Source: Pseudoips prasinana
Lineage: Eukaryota > Arthropoda > Insecta > Lepidoptera > Nolidae
Reading direction: 5' to 3'
DNA length: 64,000 nucleotides
NCBI GenBank assembly: GCA_951640165.1
Contig: OX621260.1
Coordinates: 11,922,001-11,986,000 of the forward strand
Under the pieces are notes generated by a model. That model saw nothing but the letters and a program-made list of their open reading frames with translations, was not told where the DNA came from and did no database searches. The position numbers and the translations under genes are program-made. How positions within the stretch are numbered: position 1 is the first letter of the stretch; the number at the start of each line of letters is the position of its first letter. Shown piece by piece: positions 1 to 9,535 of the stretch.

Positions 1-2
1 TT

Positions 3-203
3 TTCAACGAAGTAAGCAAAAATAAAAAGTATTTATCACGAGATGTAACTAAATTACAACTACCTAAATACTCAACAACTCTTTTCAAAAGAAATAAAAA
101 TTGTACATTTATGATAATTGAAGTCTTTAACAAAATCCCTACGGATATTAGAGAACTCCCAAGAAAACAGGCTTATAGAAAAATGTTATTGTACTATAAA
201 TGA
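3..203 (+). pseudogene. C-terminal end of a non-LTR retrotransposon (LINE) polymerase
   Basis: The frame is open from the window edge to the TGA at 201-203. It contains the stretch FNKIPTDIREL followed by a basic tail (RKMLLYYK). This layout, an aromatic-Asn-x-Leu/Ile-Pro block about 20-30 residues before the stop, is usual at the C-terminus of CR1/Jockey-type LINE polymerases. A similar block (FYNKLPNDIREL) recurs at 30.7 kb. Only the last 66 codons are in the window, so intactness upstream cannot be judged. Family assignment is by motif only. Confidence 0.6.
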
Positions 204-418
204 GTTTCTGATATTATTATGAGTTTTATAAAGACCATGTATTTATAAAACTCATAATAATATTTCAATCAACTTTAGAAATAAGTATTGACATTGTAGA
301 TTGCGGTGATTGACTTATATTATTGACATTTTAATACTAAATTTAACTGTAGACTGTAGTTATTATTAAATAAATAAATATTCTAATTGTTATTACGTGT
401 TTTTCTGTAATTCTTAAT

Positions 419-535
419 TATGAGGTCATTATCAAAAGTTATAGAAAGTATAGGACCCAGTATTGAACCTTGCGGAACGCCAGTGTGTACAGTAGACTGT
501 TTCTTCACTGTGAAAGTTGCTACAAGAAAAGTTTG
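419..535 (-). pseudogene. Reverse transcriptase fragment of a LINE
   Basis: On the minus strand a 39-codon open stretch contains TGVPQGSILGPIL, the reverse transcriptase block that precedes the YADD motif in LINE polymerases. The frame closes on both sides. The Harbinger-like element at 556-1179 inserted about 20 bp from its upstream edge, so the fragment may have been cut by that insertion, but the far side (1183 onward) shows no clear continuation. Confidence 0.5.
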
Positions 536-555
536 TCATTGATACTACTGCTTTA

Positions 556-1179
556 GGGTTGGACCTCATCTGGCAGCACGGAATCGCTTTTTTCCGTTGC
601 CCTTTCTCTTTCTGTCGCTTGGAACTGCCATTTGCTAGACCGAGACAGAAAGCATAATGCGATAGCACGCGGCGGAATCCTCGAGGCGATCGGCATCACG
701 GACAAAATGCAATGGTCGGCAGGGAGACTCCGGAACGCTGAAGCGCGCGATAGCATGCTAACGCATCCTTTCACCGCCTATCACGTGCTATCGCATGCTG
801 TCTCACTCTATCGTACAATGGCGCACTCGGCCGCTCGCCAGCTCAGTGCAGCCTGTTCATTTATGCCGTACGGATGGAAATAACAATGACTGACAAAAAT
901 TTTATAGTTTTAGTCCAGAAATATCCTTGTCTCTATGACATGGAGTCGGCGGAATACAGTGACCAATCACTGCTCTCTCTTCCGTGGTCCTATCCATCTC
1001 GCGCTTGAAACTAAACTGATCATGAAAGAACGCGGCAGTATGCCACCCATGCTGCAGCATGCTGACGCGTGCGATCGCCTTTTTTGTCTGCGGAATGCGA
1101 CAGCGCGCTTTCGTATACTGCAGCACGTGGTAGCACAGGGAACAAATGCGATTCCGTGCTGCCAGATGAGGTCCAACCC
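556..1179. mobile_element. Non-autonomous PIF/Harbinger-like transposon
   Basis: The ends are inverted repeats of about 33 bp beginning GGGTTGGACCTCATC (556 onward; complement ending at 1179). TTA flanks both sides (553-555 and 1180-1182), a 3-bp duplication as made by PIF/Harbinger transposases. The 624-bp interior is more GC-rich than its surroundings and carries no transposase. It is full of short variants of GCGATAGCAYGC and TGCTATCGC in both orientations, which could be protein-binding subrepeats. Short open frames inside are mirror images of these repeats, not genes. The superfamily call rests on ends and duplication size. Confidence 0.7.
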
Positions 1180-1544
1180 TTAAGCTCTACAAAATCTTCC
1201 TATTTTTTAAATATGTACTACTATGTACACATTGATAATCTCTGCTTTTGTTTGTGATCAGATGGCCGTGTGGGAATAATGTCACAGGCTATTGTTATTG
1301 CATTTTCGGGCCGGTCATCACGCGAATATATCGCGATCTTTGTATGAACCACAAATTGTTCTTCATTTGTCCGTCGTGCAGATGTCGAACCTTCCGGCTT
1401 GTTATTCGCATACGAAACTTATTTTTCAACATAACGTTTACAATTAATTTAAATACCAATGAAAATTTTCATTGGTATGTAGTGCTGCTTAAGTATTCTC
1501 GACTAATGATGTTCCTGCTTGTATATTTATTTATTTAATCTTCA
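1180..1544. other. Mostly unassigned AT-rich sequence with a SINE tail
   Basis: The bases around 1250-1289 match the 3' part of the GATCAGATGGCCGTG-type SINE seen at 5.4 kb and 11.4 kb. The rest (1290-1544) shows no feature I can name. Confidence 0.4.
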
Positions 1545-1835
1545 GTGCAATCATGTCAGCCAAAGTACTTCCATGCGGGACAAAAGCTTCCTCAAAGAAC
1601 CCCATTCTTTGGGGAGGTTATATGCCATAATCGCCACGCTTGGCAGACGGGTTGGCAATCGCAGTTTGATGGTCTTGTTCACAAAAAACGCTGCTGCCCG
1701 CTCTCTGGTAGGTATTCCCTCGGTCGATTTCTACGCCCTCCACGGGATGAGATGGGGTGACGATATTCTATGCCGTCATCACATAGCAATTTTAGTACAA
1801 TGGGACCAGTCAATCTTAGGATAGTGCAGAGAGAT
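1545..1835 (+). repeat. SINE-like dispersed repeat (CTTGGCAGACGGGTTGGC family)
   Basis: It shares long blocks with copies at 12.2 kb (minus), 17.0 kb (plus), 35.8 kb (minus), 39.5 kb (plus) and, more distantly, 61.9 kb. Shared landmarks are GCCACGCTTGGCAGACGGG, GCTGCCCGCTCTCTGGTAGG and TTTCTACGCCC. One end of the family carries the CACTGCTGGACAAAAGCC / GTCCAGCAGTGGACGTC block that also ends the RTE-like LINE pieces here, so it probably borrows an RTE tail for retroposition. Open frames across it are not conserved between copies. Confidence 0.6.
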
Positions 1836-1860
1836 CATGGCAGGTGCGCTGAGGTTATAA

Positions 1861-2094
1861 TAAATGTATTTAATTTTAATTATATTTAATAATTACAACA
1901 CTATCTATAATATATCAATCAACACATTACATAGTATACAATAAATACTATATGATTTTAAATTACTAAGTACTATATTATAACATACTACACTACAATA
2001 AATTAAATTGTTAACGAGACCTTTCTGCGTGAAATTTCTTGGAAATATGCTCACATTCATACTTTATATATAAACGCGAAGCGAGTCTTAGACA
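1861..2094. other. AT-rich stretch, nothing recognised
   Basis: Low-complexity AT-rich sequence. I see no gene, inverted repeat or family match. Confidence 0.4.
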
Positions 2095-2369
2095 TCCTGA
2101 TTCTTACAGGAAGCTCATTCCAATAAAGATAGTTTGGACAAAGGAAGACGAGTCAATAATTTTAAATTAAGTATATGATAGCAATCATTTACAGATAGTT
2201 CACGTACGTAACACAGCAGATCAGTCATGTCTATATGGCTACAAGATCTCCAGCGAGCAATGTGCAGGTAGGAAGTGAGAGCCAGACGTCTTTGTCATCG
2301 ATGTACTCTTTAGTGGTGTAATAACCCCTAGCCATAAGTACACGTTTAATATGCGTTTTAAAACTGGTG
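2095..2369 (-). pseudogene. LINE C-terminus and 3' UTR fragment
   Basis: On the minus strand the frame reads a conserved tail with RGYYTTKEYIDDKDVW close to its stop, then an untranslated stretch. The copy at 12866-13075 (plus) has the matching KGYYTTKDYIDDKDIW and about the same downstream bases, so the two are copies of one LINE family. The block resembles the CSRAYYKISDYLSDKSAW tail at 30.8 kb. Only the last 45 or so codons remain. Confidence 0.55.
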
Positions 2370-2430
2370 TCATAGATGGGTGACCACCAAGGTGTTTAAT
2401 TTCTAAGCGTCTCAAGTGGAAAAGCACCCT
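2370..2430 (+). repeat. Fragment of the 5S-rRNA-derived SINE
   Basis: CATAGATGGGTGACCACCAA followed by TTAATTTCTAAGCGTCTC matches the block at 26151-26200, where the 5S-like head is present. It abuts the LINE fragment directly. Confidence 0.4.
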
Positions 2431-2809
2431 AAGAGTGATTCGTAAAGCCATTTTTCTATATAAATGATTTCACTTCCTGGACTTGTATGTCGAAGTCAAG
2501 GTCAAAAATCATTTATGTGAGTGAATAAAATCAGAGCTATGAGATGGACATCGTAAAAGACGATTAAGACTAGAGCGGAGAGTTTTGCTATGATTATCAA
2601 AAAGAAAAGTGAGGCGTGAAATAAGAAGGAACAGTATGCTGATTGCAAAATACAAACCTTCCTAAAATTAACGAATACAAAAACAGATCGCCATTAATTT
2701 ATAACACCTATTCTATTGTATGCAAAATTTCTGCCGGTAAAACATTATTATTCGGATAACAATTAACTATCAGGTAATATTGATACACGTACGTACATAA
2801 TATACCTAC

Positions 2810-3309
2810 TAAAAAAAATGCCATGTGAGAGTCGGACTGACGCACCGAGGGTTCCGTACAAACCTGTAGACTACTCTATGCTTTAAGGTATTATAGACCT
2901 GAGTATTTTATATGAATTTCAATTTAATACTCCTATGCATAAGTTTAAAATTATAGAAAATATTTTTTTTATATCTTGTTATATACTCTAGTAACTAGAT
3001 ATAAGGATTTATGTAACTTTTCTTTGCTTAATAAATTATTCTTATTCTTATATGATGTAAGTAACAGAAAATTTACGGCTGTTGCAGTTTTTCCTTTATC
3101 TGTGCTATAAGACGTTGTTTCGTACAAAATTTCAAGATTTTTAGTTCACGGGAGTACCCTGTAGGATTTGAAAATTTGCGGCTTAAATGGCTGTATCTTT
3201 TAATAGCATTGGCTTAGAAGTTTAATTTTTTCGTAACTCCTAGGGATTAGACTTGAGTATTTAATATAAATTCCAGCTTGATACCTCCACGCATACAGAC
3301 GGACGGACG
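2810..3309 (+). repeat. Widespread insect repeat with GAGTCGGACT head, left part
   Basis: The start (GTGAGAGTCGGACTGACGC then GAGGGTTCCGTAC) matches the element at 46735 and, inverted, the end of the element at 60.3-60.7 kb. The end at 3250-3309 (TTCCAGCTTGATACCTCCAC, then a GACGGACG run) matches 60301-60360. It resumes at 4920 after the Transib-like insertion. It is a common dispersed element in insects; I do not know its mobilising partner. Confidence 0.55.
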
Positions 3310-4914
3310 CACAGTGGAACGAATGTATGGGAGCGGTTGGACGTAGACATGTCCGAAAAATAAGAGTAAAATTATGACAAACTAATGATGCCATCTTATT
3401 CGATTACTTAATGCCTTCATAAATTGTGGTTATGAATTTCTTCATAACTCCCATATTTCGGGAGTAATTTGAGAAAATGTGAAATTTTACTATGAAAATG
3501 AGTGTATCGAGCTCTCTCCCTCCTGATTCCGGGCTTGTTTCAAGTAGCGGTCTCTAATATCGTAATGCTATTACTAAGAGCTATATTTAATACTAAGACA
3601 CATAGTGCGCCAAATGTGCACTTTCTGGGATAAAAGGAAATGAAAATTAAAAAAAAAAAACGTTTTTTCCCCATTTGTATTTACTTTAAACCGCAGACAG
3701 ACTTATTAAGAGGTCTATAAATATATTATATATATACAGAAATATATATTAACAAAAATATTCACAAGAACTGATGAGAGTATGACTTTTAAGTAAGTTG
3801 AAGATTTACGAGGACTAGGATGTGTACAAGTTGAAGCATCAGATTTAGCAGGAGAAATTATGGGCTCGATGACGTCACTTATATTTTCTGTAGAAGGTTC
3901 CATATTTTCATTCTGTAATTCCGGCCATTGAATTGCAGCCTGTAGCCAAATCTCATGTTTCTTCCGAAACTTATCTGTGCTTTTTCCAGACTTTGTCCAT
4001 TTTGCATAAATGCGGTAGCAAAATCGACGACACCAGTCTTTTAAACTTGTTTCAGCACTTTCACATAACTGAACACAACTGTTATCTTTTAAAACACTGA
4101 ACAAATAGTTAAAGTCGCGTAAATCTTTATGTGCGCGTGCGCATAAAGCAACGTGAATATCAAGATTTGTATTAAAATTTGGAAAATACATTGCGAGATT
4201 AGCTTGGATACAACGAGGTGTAAATCAACACTGATTTTAAAGTTACTAATAGTGACCTATTTATATAAAATCCAGGTATCCCAGGTATCCTTTGTTAAAT
4301 ATTGCAAGGTAATTAGTTATTGTGATAATTAGTAAATGATGCATGCTAAATTAGTGTATTAAGAGCCATTTAGTAATTAAATAATAGCAATGTTCTTATC
4401 AGTAATCATTAGTGCATCAGTTTTATATGTAAACCTTAAGTCCCTAATTATATATCCTAATTAGCTTATATCTTCTCTAATTGGCTGCTCAGAAATGTTA
4501 TTGTAATAAGGTAAACCTTTAGAAAAACGGTTTTAATCAACAAAATAAACAAAAAATAAAAAAATTGTGTTATAAAATAAACATCACTCTTTATCCCAGA
4601 AAGTGCACATTTGGCGCACTATGTGTCTTAGTATTAAATATAGCTCTTAGTATTAGCATTATGATATTAGAGACCGCTACTTGAAACAAGCCCGGAATCA
4701 GGAGGGAGAGAGCTCGATACACTCATTTTCATAGTAAAATTTCACATTTTCTCAAATTACTCCCGAAATATGGGAGTTATGAAGAAATTCATCACCACAA
4801 GTTATGAAGGCATTAAGTAATCGAATAAGATGGCATCATTAGTTTGGCATAATTTTACTCTTTTTTTTCGGACATGTCTACGTCCAACCGCTCCCATACA
4901 TTCGTTCCACTGTG
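3310..4914. mobile_element. Transib-like DNA transposon with long inverted repeats
   Basis: Two arms of about 325 bp (3310-3635 and 4590-4914) are near-perfect inverted copies. Both outer ends read CACAGTGGAACGAATG, that is a CACAGTG heptamer identical to the RAG recombination-signal heptamer. The sequence GGACG flanks both ends (3305-3309 and 4915-4919), a 5-bp GC-rich duplication. Transib elements are known for CACWATG-like ends and 5-bp CGNCG-like targets, so the fit is good, although arms this long are unusual for that group. The 950-bp interior holds one 158-aa ORF on the minus strand and no complete transposase. No match to the usual RSS nonamer is obvious after a 23-bp spacer. Confidence 0.65.
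3715..4191 (-). CDS. Unrecognised 158-aa ORF inside the Transib-like element
   Basis: The ORF is open from ATG at 4189-4191 and is the only sizeable frame between the inverted arms. Residues about 25-100 look like a real folded segment: Cys- and Trp-rich, with WCRRFCYRIYAKWTKSGKS and then FRKKHEIWL. Residues 100-135 are polar, Ser/Thr/Pro-rich, and the last 25 are hydrophobic and low-complexity, translated from AT-rich sequence, so the true C-terminus is probably lost. I do not recognise the family. One possibility is the N-terminal part of a transposase whose catalytic core was deleted; another is a passenger exon. No DDE residues can be pointed to. The promoter would have to lie in the right arm. 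Confidence 0.4.
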   Translation of the reverse strand: MYFPNFNTNLDIHVALCARAHKDLRDFNYLFSVLKDNSCVQLCESAETSLKDWCRRFCYRIYAKWTKSGKSTDKFRKKHEIWLQAAIQWPELQNENMEPSTENISDVIEPIISPAKSDASTCTHPSPRKSSTYLKVILSSVLVNIFVNIYFCIYIIYL

Positions 4915-4919
4915 GGACG

Positions 4920-4980
4920 GACAATAAAGCGATTCTATAACGGTTCCATTTTTCCTGTCGAGGTACGGAACCCTAAACAT
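4920..4980 (+). repeat. Widespread insect repeat with GAGTCGGACT head, right part
   Basis: The sequence resumes in register after the GGACG duplication and ends in GAGGTACGGAACCCTAAA, the same terminal block as at 46.78 kb and inverted at 60.63 kb. Confidence 0.5.
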
Positions 4981-5169
4981 TAAAAACACAGTACGGATTT
5001 TAATTGGCTATTTCATCTTTGTACAAAATAATACATCACTGACAGACTGTAGATTCTATTGTTCGCAAACAAGTTTACCGCTCATGTATAAGGATGTAAA
5101 TATAGATGAGATAGGAATAATTGTAGTCTAAAACTAATATAATGTTGACTAATTGCGTGTTGGACATCA

Positions 5170-5455
5170 CACTATTAGGTATTCCACGCTGCAAGTCGTG
5201 AGTTCGATTCCCAACCAGAACAAATATTACATGTGCATGCAATAATATATGTGCATGAGGACCAACTGACATGTCTGTTTGCCCTGTGTCTGAGTGCAAA
5301 TATCAATAATGTAAATAATAAGTAGGTATGTAATTTACAAAAGATAAGTAGTATATGTAGTATATCAGTTATCTGGTTTCTATAGTACAAGCTCTGCTTA
5401 GTTTGGGATCAGATGGCCGTGGGTGAATAATGTCCCTAGACATTATTATAACTAA
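5170..5455 (+). repeat. tRNA-derived SINE, family 2 (diverged copy)
   Basis: A box-B-like GAGTTCGATTCCCAACC near 5202 is followed by the family's body: ACATGTCTGTTTGCCCTG, a TTTACAAAAGA block, TATCAGTTATCTGG, then GTACAAGCTCTGCTTAGTTT and GATCAGATGGCCGTG. Better copies lie at 7.95 kb, 11 kb, 19.5 kb, 35.3 kb, 39.1 kb and 45.3 kb. The head is decayed. Confidence 0.65.
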
Positions 5456-5467
5456 TACTGCTAAGTA

Positions 5468-5838
5468 ATAATAATGTCCTCCTAGCCGAATTTCGGCCAC
5501 GGCGGCCAGTCTGAACAGAGATTAGCCATCTGCGCGGGACATATTATAGTGCTCAAGTGTGTGCGCAAACACAGGAGCACTTTCTATTCCATCAAACTCA
5601 TGATCCGATGGGACGCCTATGCGACACGACCGGAAAGAGGTCAGGTACAGGACCGACGGCTTTACGTGCTCTCCGAGGCACGGGGGTATAATACCGTCAA
5701 CTCCCAGACTTCGGGCTGATGCTGAGAAATTTTTCTTTTTACAGAAAAGTCCCAATATCACTTTTTAGCCTGACCCGGGATTTGAACCCAGGACCTCGTT
5801 CTCTGCGGGTGAACACGCTACCGCTAGACCAACGAGGC
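5468..5838 (-). repeat. tRNA-derived SINE, family 3, full length
   Basis: Read on the minus strand, the head has a tRNA-like box A (TTGGTCTAGCGGTAGCGTG) and box B (GGTTCAAATCC) in the first 60 bases. A body follows with GTCCTGTACCTGACCTCTTT, GTGTTTGCGCACACACTTG and GGCTAGGAGGACATTATTAT at the 3' end. It is the most complete copy of this family in the window; others are at 12.5, 15.6, 16.5 (head only), 19.8 and 24.9 kb. Transcription would be by RNA polymerase III from the internal boxes. Confidence 0.75.
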
Positions 5839-5876
5839 AGTGAATATGACGTGTAGTTTCCAGTTCAGAAAGAATA

Positions 5877-5970
5877 ACAGGGCAACCCCAAACCATCCCG
5901 TGGGGGTTGTAAAAGGCGACTAAGGGACACAGGCGACTAAAGCAGCGGCGACTTTTTACTTTAGTGTTGC
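5877..5970 (+). repeat. Conserved retroelement fragment (AACCATCCCGTGGGGGT block)
   Basis: CAACCCCAAACCATCCCGTG followed by a GGCGACTAAGGGAC block is a motif I associate with insect LINE sequence. The fragment is too short to place in a family. Confidence 0.3.
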
Positions 5971-6228
5971 ACTCAGGTATTAATCGCTTAACCGCGCCGC
6001 TTAAGCCAACAGCTCATTGTCTTAAATTTTTAAACTTTAATTTAATAGTACTAAATTTAAAAACTAAAAGCTTTGTATGTAATTAATTTTTAAATTATTG
6101 GTTATTTAAGTAATTAAATAAATCTGATAAAACAGACCGCATGGACTTACTAATTATTATATATTCATTCTTCTTTTTGTTACTTTAATATTGAATCGAC
6201 TCTGTTTAGTTATGTGTTGTTGAATGTA

Positions 6229-6362
6229 CAGACGCCAGCACATCAAGCTACCCCAATCTGTCGAATTTCCCCAATTAAAAGTGAACCTTATTCTTTTGTG
6301 ATAACGTTGAATAGTTTAAAAGAAATTTGACAGAATGGAGTAGCTGGATGTGCTGGCGTCTG
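6229..6362. mobile_element. 134-bp Tc1/mariner-like MITE, copy 1
   Basis: Inverted ends begin CAGACGCCAGCACATCAAG, and TA stands immediately outside both ends (6227-6228, 6363-6364), as in Tc1/mariner targets. The interior is AT-rich with a conserved AAGTGAACCTTATTCTT block and no ORF. Three further copies are at 11225, 21961 and 37912. Confidence 0.8.
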
Positions 6363-6439
6363 TACTGAATTGTGAGCTTGGCAACAAGTGTATGTTAATA
6401 CCCAAGTATCGACTCTTAGTCAAACTGATTTCCAATATA

Positions 6440-6855
6440 GGAGGGAGACACGTGCTAGTGGGTCACCTGTTGGTAAGTAATGCATTTTAATCTGTGTTAG
6501 TTATAATATTTTTGTTTGATTTTAATTCAAAATAACTTGTATTGTATGTCAAAGTTGTTTATGTTTAGTGTGTGTTGTGCATGCCTTTAATAGGTGTACA
6601 TATAAGAGCTGAATTATATAGTGAGCTAAGTATTTAAATGTTGTGTATGTATAGTGTTGGTGTGTCTATAATAAATAAATAAAATAAAAGTAAGTGGATA
6701 TCGCTGCCCATGTACACTCGCAAAAAAAGGAGAGTCGCAGGTGCGTTGCCGGCCTTTAAAAAGTCAGCAAACAAGTGTTGCTGACCTTTGTTCTCACCCC
6801 AATGAGCTCTGACAACCTAACTCACACGCAGAAACACATCATTCACCTAGAGCAT
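6440..6855 (+). repeat. GCGTTGCCGGCCTTTAA dispersed repeat, split by a retroinsertion
   Basis: The left piece ends GGGTCACCTGTTGGTAAGT at 6478. The right piece resumes at 6690 with GTAAGTGGATATCGCTGCCC and runs through CATGTACACTCGCA and GCGTTGCCGGCCTTTAAA. Uninterrupted copies are at 22.85-23.05 kb and 29.11-29.21 kb. Confidence 0.65.
6479..6689 (+). mobile_element. Short polyadenylated retroinsertion with GTAAGT duplication
   Basis: The 211-bp insert ends in ATAAATAAATAAAATAAAA, and GTAAGT is duplicated around it (6473-6478, 6690-6695). That is the mark of LINE-driven retroposition. The body is AT/GT-rich with no open frame or family I can identify, so it may be a processed piece of a cellular transcript or a truncated LINE 3' UTR. 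Confidence 0.55.
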
Positions 6856-7175
6856 TGAAAGGCTTAATCTCGCGGCGTGCGGAGACGGGCTGTGTAGTTT
6901 TTTTTTTCTTTTATTCATTTTTACGGCTCTGGCTTCTTCGGCCTCAAGAGCCTTCAGTAAAATATATTTATATTTCATAAATTTTCGTCTTTAACTCTAT
7001 GCCAAGTAAAGTCCGTCACAGTCAAGTCATACATAGTCCTTGTCCTACCCCAGTAAAGCAGTGAAAACTTTACTAGAGGCTTAAGTATATGTAGTTTTAG
7101 ATTCAGCACAGAAAATCGAAATACACGGCAATATGGCACTTTCCTCCACTTATGTACGTTATCTTTTATACCAGG

Positions 7176-7442
7176 CTAGCGGCCCGGTACGTGCTTCGCT
7201 ACGTATAAGGCATAGTAGTAAAAAATGATTATTAAGTTCATTTATTCAAACAAAAAAATATTTTAAATTGCTAAAAGATGTTGATTTTACACTTCTTCAA
7301 GACTTTTTTTAAATTTTCTCTACGTACAAACCTTCCCTGGACTTCCACAAATAATTCAAGACCAAAATTAGCCAAATCGGTAAAGGCGTTGTTGAGTTAT
7401 AACATTACAACGAAAAGTGGCATTGATTTTTATATATATAGA
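7176..7442 (-). mobile_element. 267-bp non-autonomous Helitron, copy A1
   Basis: On the minus strand it starts TCTATATATATAAAAATC after an A and ends in a GC-rich terminus (GTACCGGGCCGCTAG), the CTAG end of a Helitron. Its length equals that of the copy at 30354-30620 and nearly every base agrees. The base after CTAG is C here instead of T. There is no Rep/helicase, so it depends on an autonomous element elsewhere. Confidence 0.8.
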
Positions 7443-7483
7443 TTTTAAAAATGCCCCGAACTTTTTCCGCATTGGCGCCAAAA

Positions 7484-7575
7484 CTGGGGCTATGTGGGAA
7501 TCTTCAGAATTCCTCACTAAAACCACCATGGTAGGTGGTTTTAGTGGGTACCCCTGGGGATTCCCACATAGCCCG
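7484..7575. repeat. Nested hairpin
   Basis: Inner arms of 13 bp (7515-7527 and 7534-7546, CACTAAAACCACC) enclose ATGGTA. Outer arms of 16 bp (7487-7502 and 7559-7574, GGGCTATGTGGGAATC) enclose the inner hairpin. It starts about 40 bp from the Helitron end. Function unknown; it may be the end of a decayed element. Confidence 0.6.
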
Positions 7576-7944
7576 TCGTCTTCCCATGCGGCGAAGACCT
7601 ACAAAATGACCCCATCATGAATAACCTAACCGTTACGAAACCAACAATCTGTCTCCAACAATGATTATATAATTTTGGAAAAGAGCTGATACTCTTACAC
7701 TGCTGAACCGATATCAACCAAACATAGTCAGTTTTCTAGAATAATATAAAGAAACTGGATTTCAAATAAAAATCCGCATTGAAATCGGTCCATCCGTTTG
7801 AGAGCTACGATGCCACAGCCGGGGAATCGAATGTTGCGGGTTCTAACTAATCCAGTCGGCTTAGAAGTCAGAACCCGCAACTAACCTTAATTATTAAGTA
7901 AAAGTCGACGCGGCGCTTTTGCAGTTTTACTCGTACTCCAGATA

Positions 7945-8187
7945 GGCGCACACGGCCACCTGATCCCAAACTAAACAGAGCTTGTACTATGGTAACCAGA
8001 TAACTAATAATAATATACTACATGAACTACTTTTCTTTTTAAATACATTCTTATATAGATAATTACACCCAGACTCAGGGCAAACAGACATGTTCATGCA
8101 CACAAATATCTGTCCTGGGTGGAAATCGAAACCACGACCTCCGGCGTGAAAAGCAAGCATTTGCCAACTACGCCAACAGGCCCTTAA
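7945..8187 (-). repeat. tRNA-derived SINE, family 2
   Basis: On the minus strand it begins with GGCCTGTTGGCGTAGTTGGC (box A region) and a slightly altered box B, then runs through the ACATGTCTGTTTGCCCTG body to GGTGGCCGTGTGCGCC. It abuts a family 1 SINE in the same orientation. Confidence 0.7.
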
Positions 8188-8189
8188 TT

Positions 8190-8440
8190 ATAATAATAAT
8201 ATCTAGGGACAATGTCACAGATCATCCTAGCCCCAAACTAAGCAAAGCTTGTACTATGGGTATCAGGCGACGATATACATACTTATATAGATAGATAAAT
8301 ACTTATATACATAGAAAACATCCATGACTCAGAAACAAATATTCGTGCTCATCACACAAATATTTGTACTTACCGGGATTTGAACCCAGGACCACCAGCT
8401 TCGTAGGCAGGAGCACTACCAACTAGGCTACGGTGACCGT
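8190..8440 (-). repeat. tRNA-derived SINE, family 1 (copy a)
   Basis: The minus strand reads GGTCACCGTAGCCTAGTTGG (box A region), then CCTGGGTTCAAATCCCGG (box B). A body with ATTTGTGTGATGAGCACG follows and an (ATT)n tail ends it. Copies b, c and d are at 14.25, 26.64 and 55.93 kb and differ by only a few bases, so the family is fairly young. It looks like the Metulj-type SINEs described in butterflies; that name is from memory. Confidence 0.75.
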
Positions 8441-9136
8441 CTTACACGACGACCGAATTACAACTGCATAACCATATTTTTTGTTGAATTGTTTCTTAAG
8501 TATCAACAAGGTTTAATCCTGGAATTATCGTCATACTAAGTGTCATGTTTGCATCCAATTAAAACTATATGACATTAAATAAATAACTACACACTTCGCT
8601 CATGAATACTTATAATGAGTAGGTTTCGTTAATATGAATGGACTTTGAGTATAAAATGGTAGTAAGTTCCTACTATATTTCCCTGTAGAGTTGGTCGGAA
8701 GTGGGTTACACCTATATTTTATATCAAACTAAGTACAACAGAATATGTGGGTATACTAACGTTATTAATGAATTTAAACATCAACAAGCTAAATATAGAA
8801 TCCCCATGAGCAGGTAATTTCGAGAAGTACAGTCATTTTGTAAATATTTCCCTAATGTTTTGACTGTATTTAAAGTTTAAATGAGGCGAACGACATTTAA
8901 CTAAGGTCAAAGACCCTTAAATAAGTTGAGATTATTATGATATTAAACTTACTGATGCGCATAGCTAATAGAATGGATTTTTTTTTATTCGAGTAACCAA
9001 GACTCAACAAGACTATTAGTAGACATTTCCGACTATGTTAGTAACGACAGACATTAAACAAAATCACTAAACACGTAAAACCAAAAGGTTGAAAAGGTTG
9101 TGTCATTGGTGGGCCGCACAACAGTGACCAACGTTT
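8441..9136. other. AT-rich stretch, nothing recognised
   Basis: No ORF, inverted repeat or family match could be supported in this interval. Confidence 0.4.
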
Positions 9137-9376
9137 TTACAGTCCAGTCGAATGGCAACCGTGCTTAAGATTTGTGTTGATTGTTCGGGCTGCCCCCGCC
9201 CGCATCAGGGAAGCACACCTTTTGCGCATTGCTGCGTAAAAGCAATCCACATGCGCATCTGCGAACATCCCTGACACACTACAGAAACGGGGCAGCCCCA
9301 AAAGTATCCTAGACGCATTGTTCAACAATCGTAAGCGCCTAGGTGCGGGGACTATCGTAAGATGAGTGACTTCCAA
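9137..9376 (-). pseudogene. LINE polymerase C-terminal fragment
   Basis: The minus-strand frame contains ILLGLPRFCSVSGMFADAHVD followed by CFYAAMRKRCASLM. This is the region downstream of the reverse transcriptase in a lepidopteran-type LINE, where NNA-x-R-x-L-x-GLPRFCSASGMFA is strongly conserved. The related tandem fragments at 14.5-15.07 kb continue into the next block (NSILKILAENL). Frames on either side are broken. Confidence 0.6.
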
Positions 9377-9394
9377 AATAATTTATTTTCTGAG

Positions 9395-9535
9395 CATCTC
9401 TGTGCTTTGTACGGTACATTCAACTGGTGGTCCCTGTTGTAGCGATCACCGTTCAGACAAAGACCTATCGGGCTTGATTGTCTCTGACGCGAGGGTTATC
9501 ACATTACTTACGGTCCGGTGAGCGCCTCGATTATT
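9395..9535 (+). repeat. Degenerate 5S-rRNA-derived SINE body
   Basis: Bases 9398-9450 (CTGAGCATCTCTGTGCTTTG, then GTACATTCAACTGGTGGTCC) align loosely with 26185-26245 of the better copy. The 5S-like head is missing. Confidence 0.35.

Noticed and set aside
1519..1824. 101-aa plus-strand frame
   Set aside because: Covers a dispersed SINE-like repeat; not conserved in the copy at 17 kb.
7417..7620. 67-aa plus-strand frame
   Set aside because: It starts inside a Helitron end and crosses a hairpin; no protein character.
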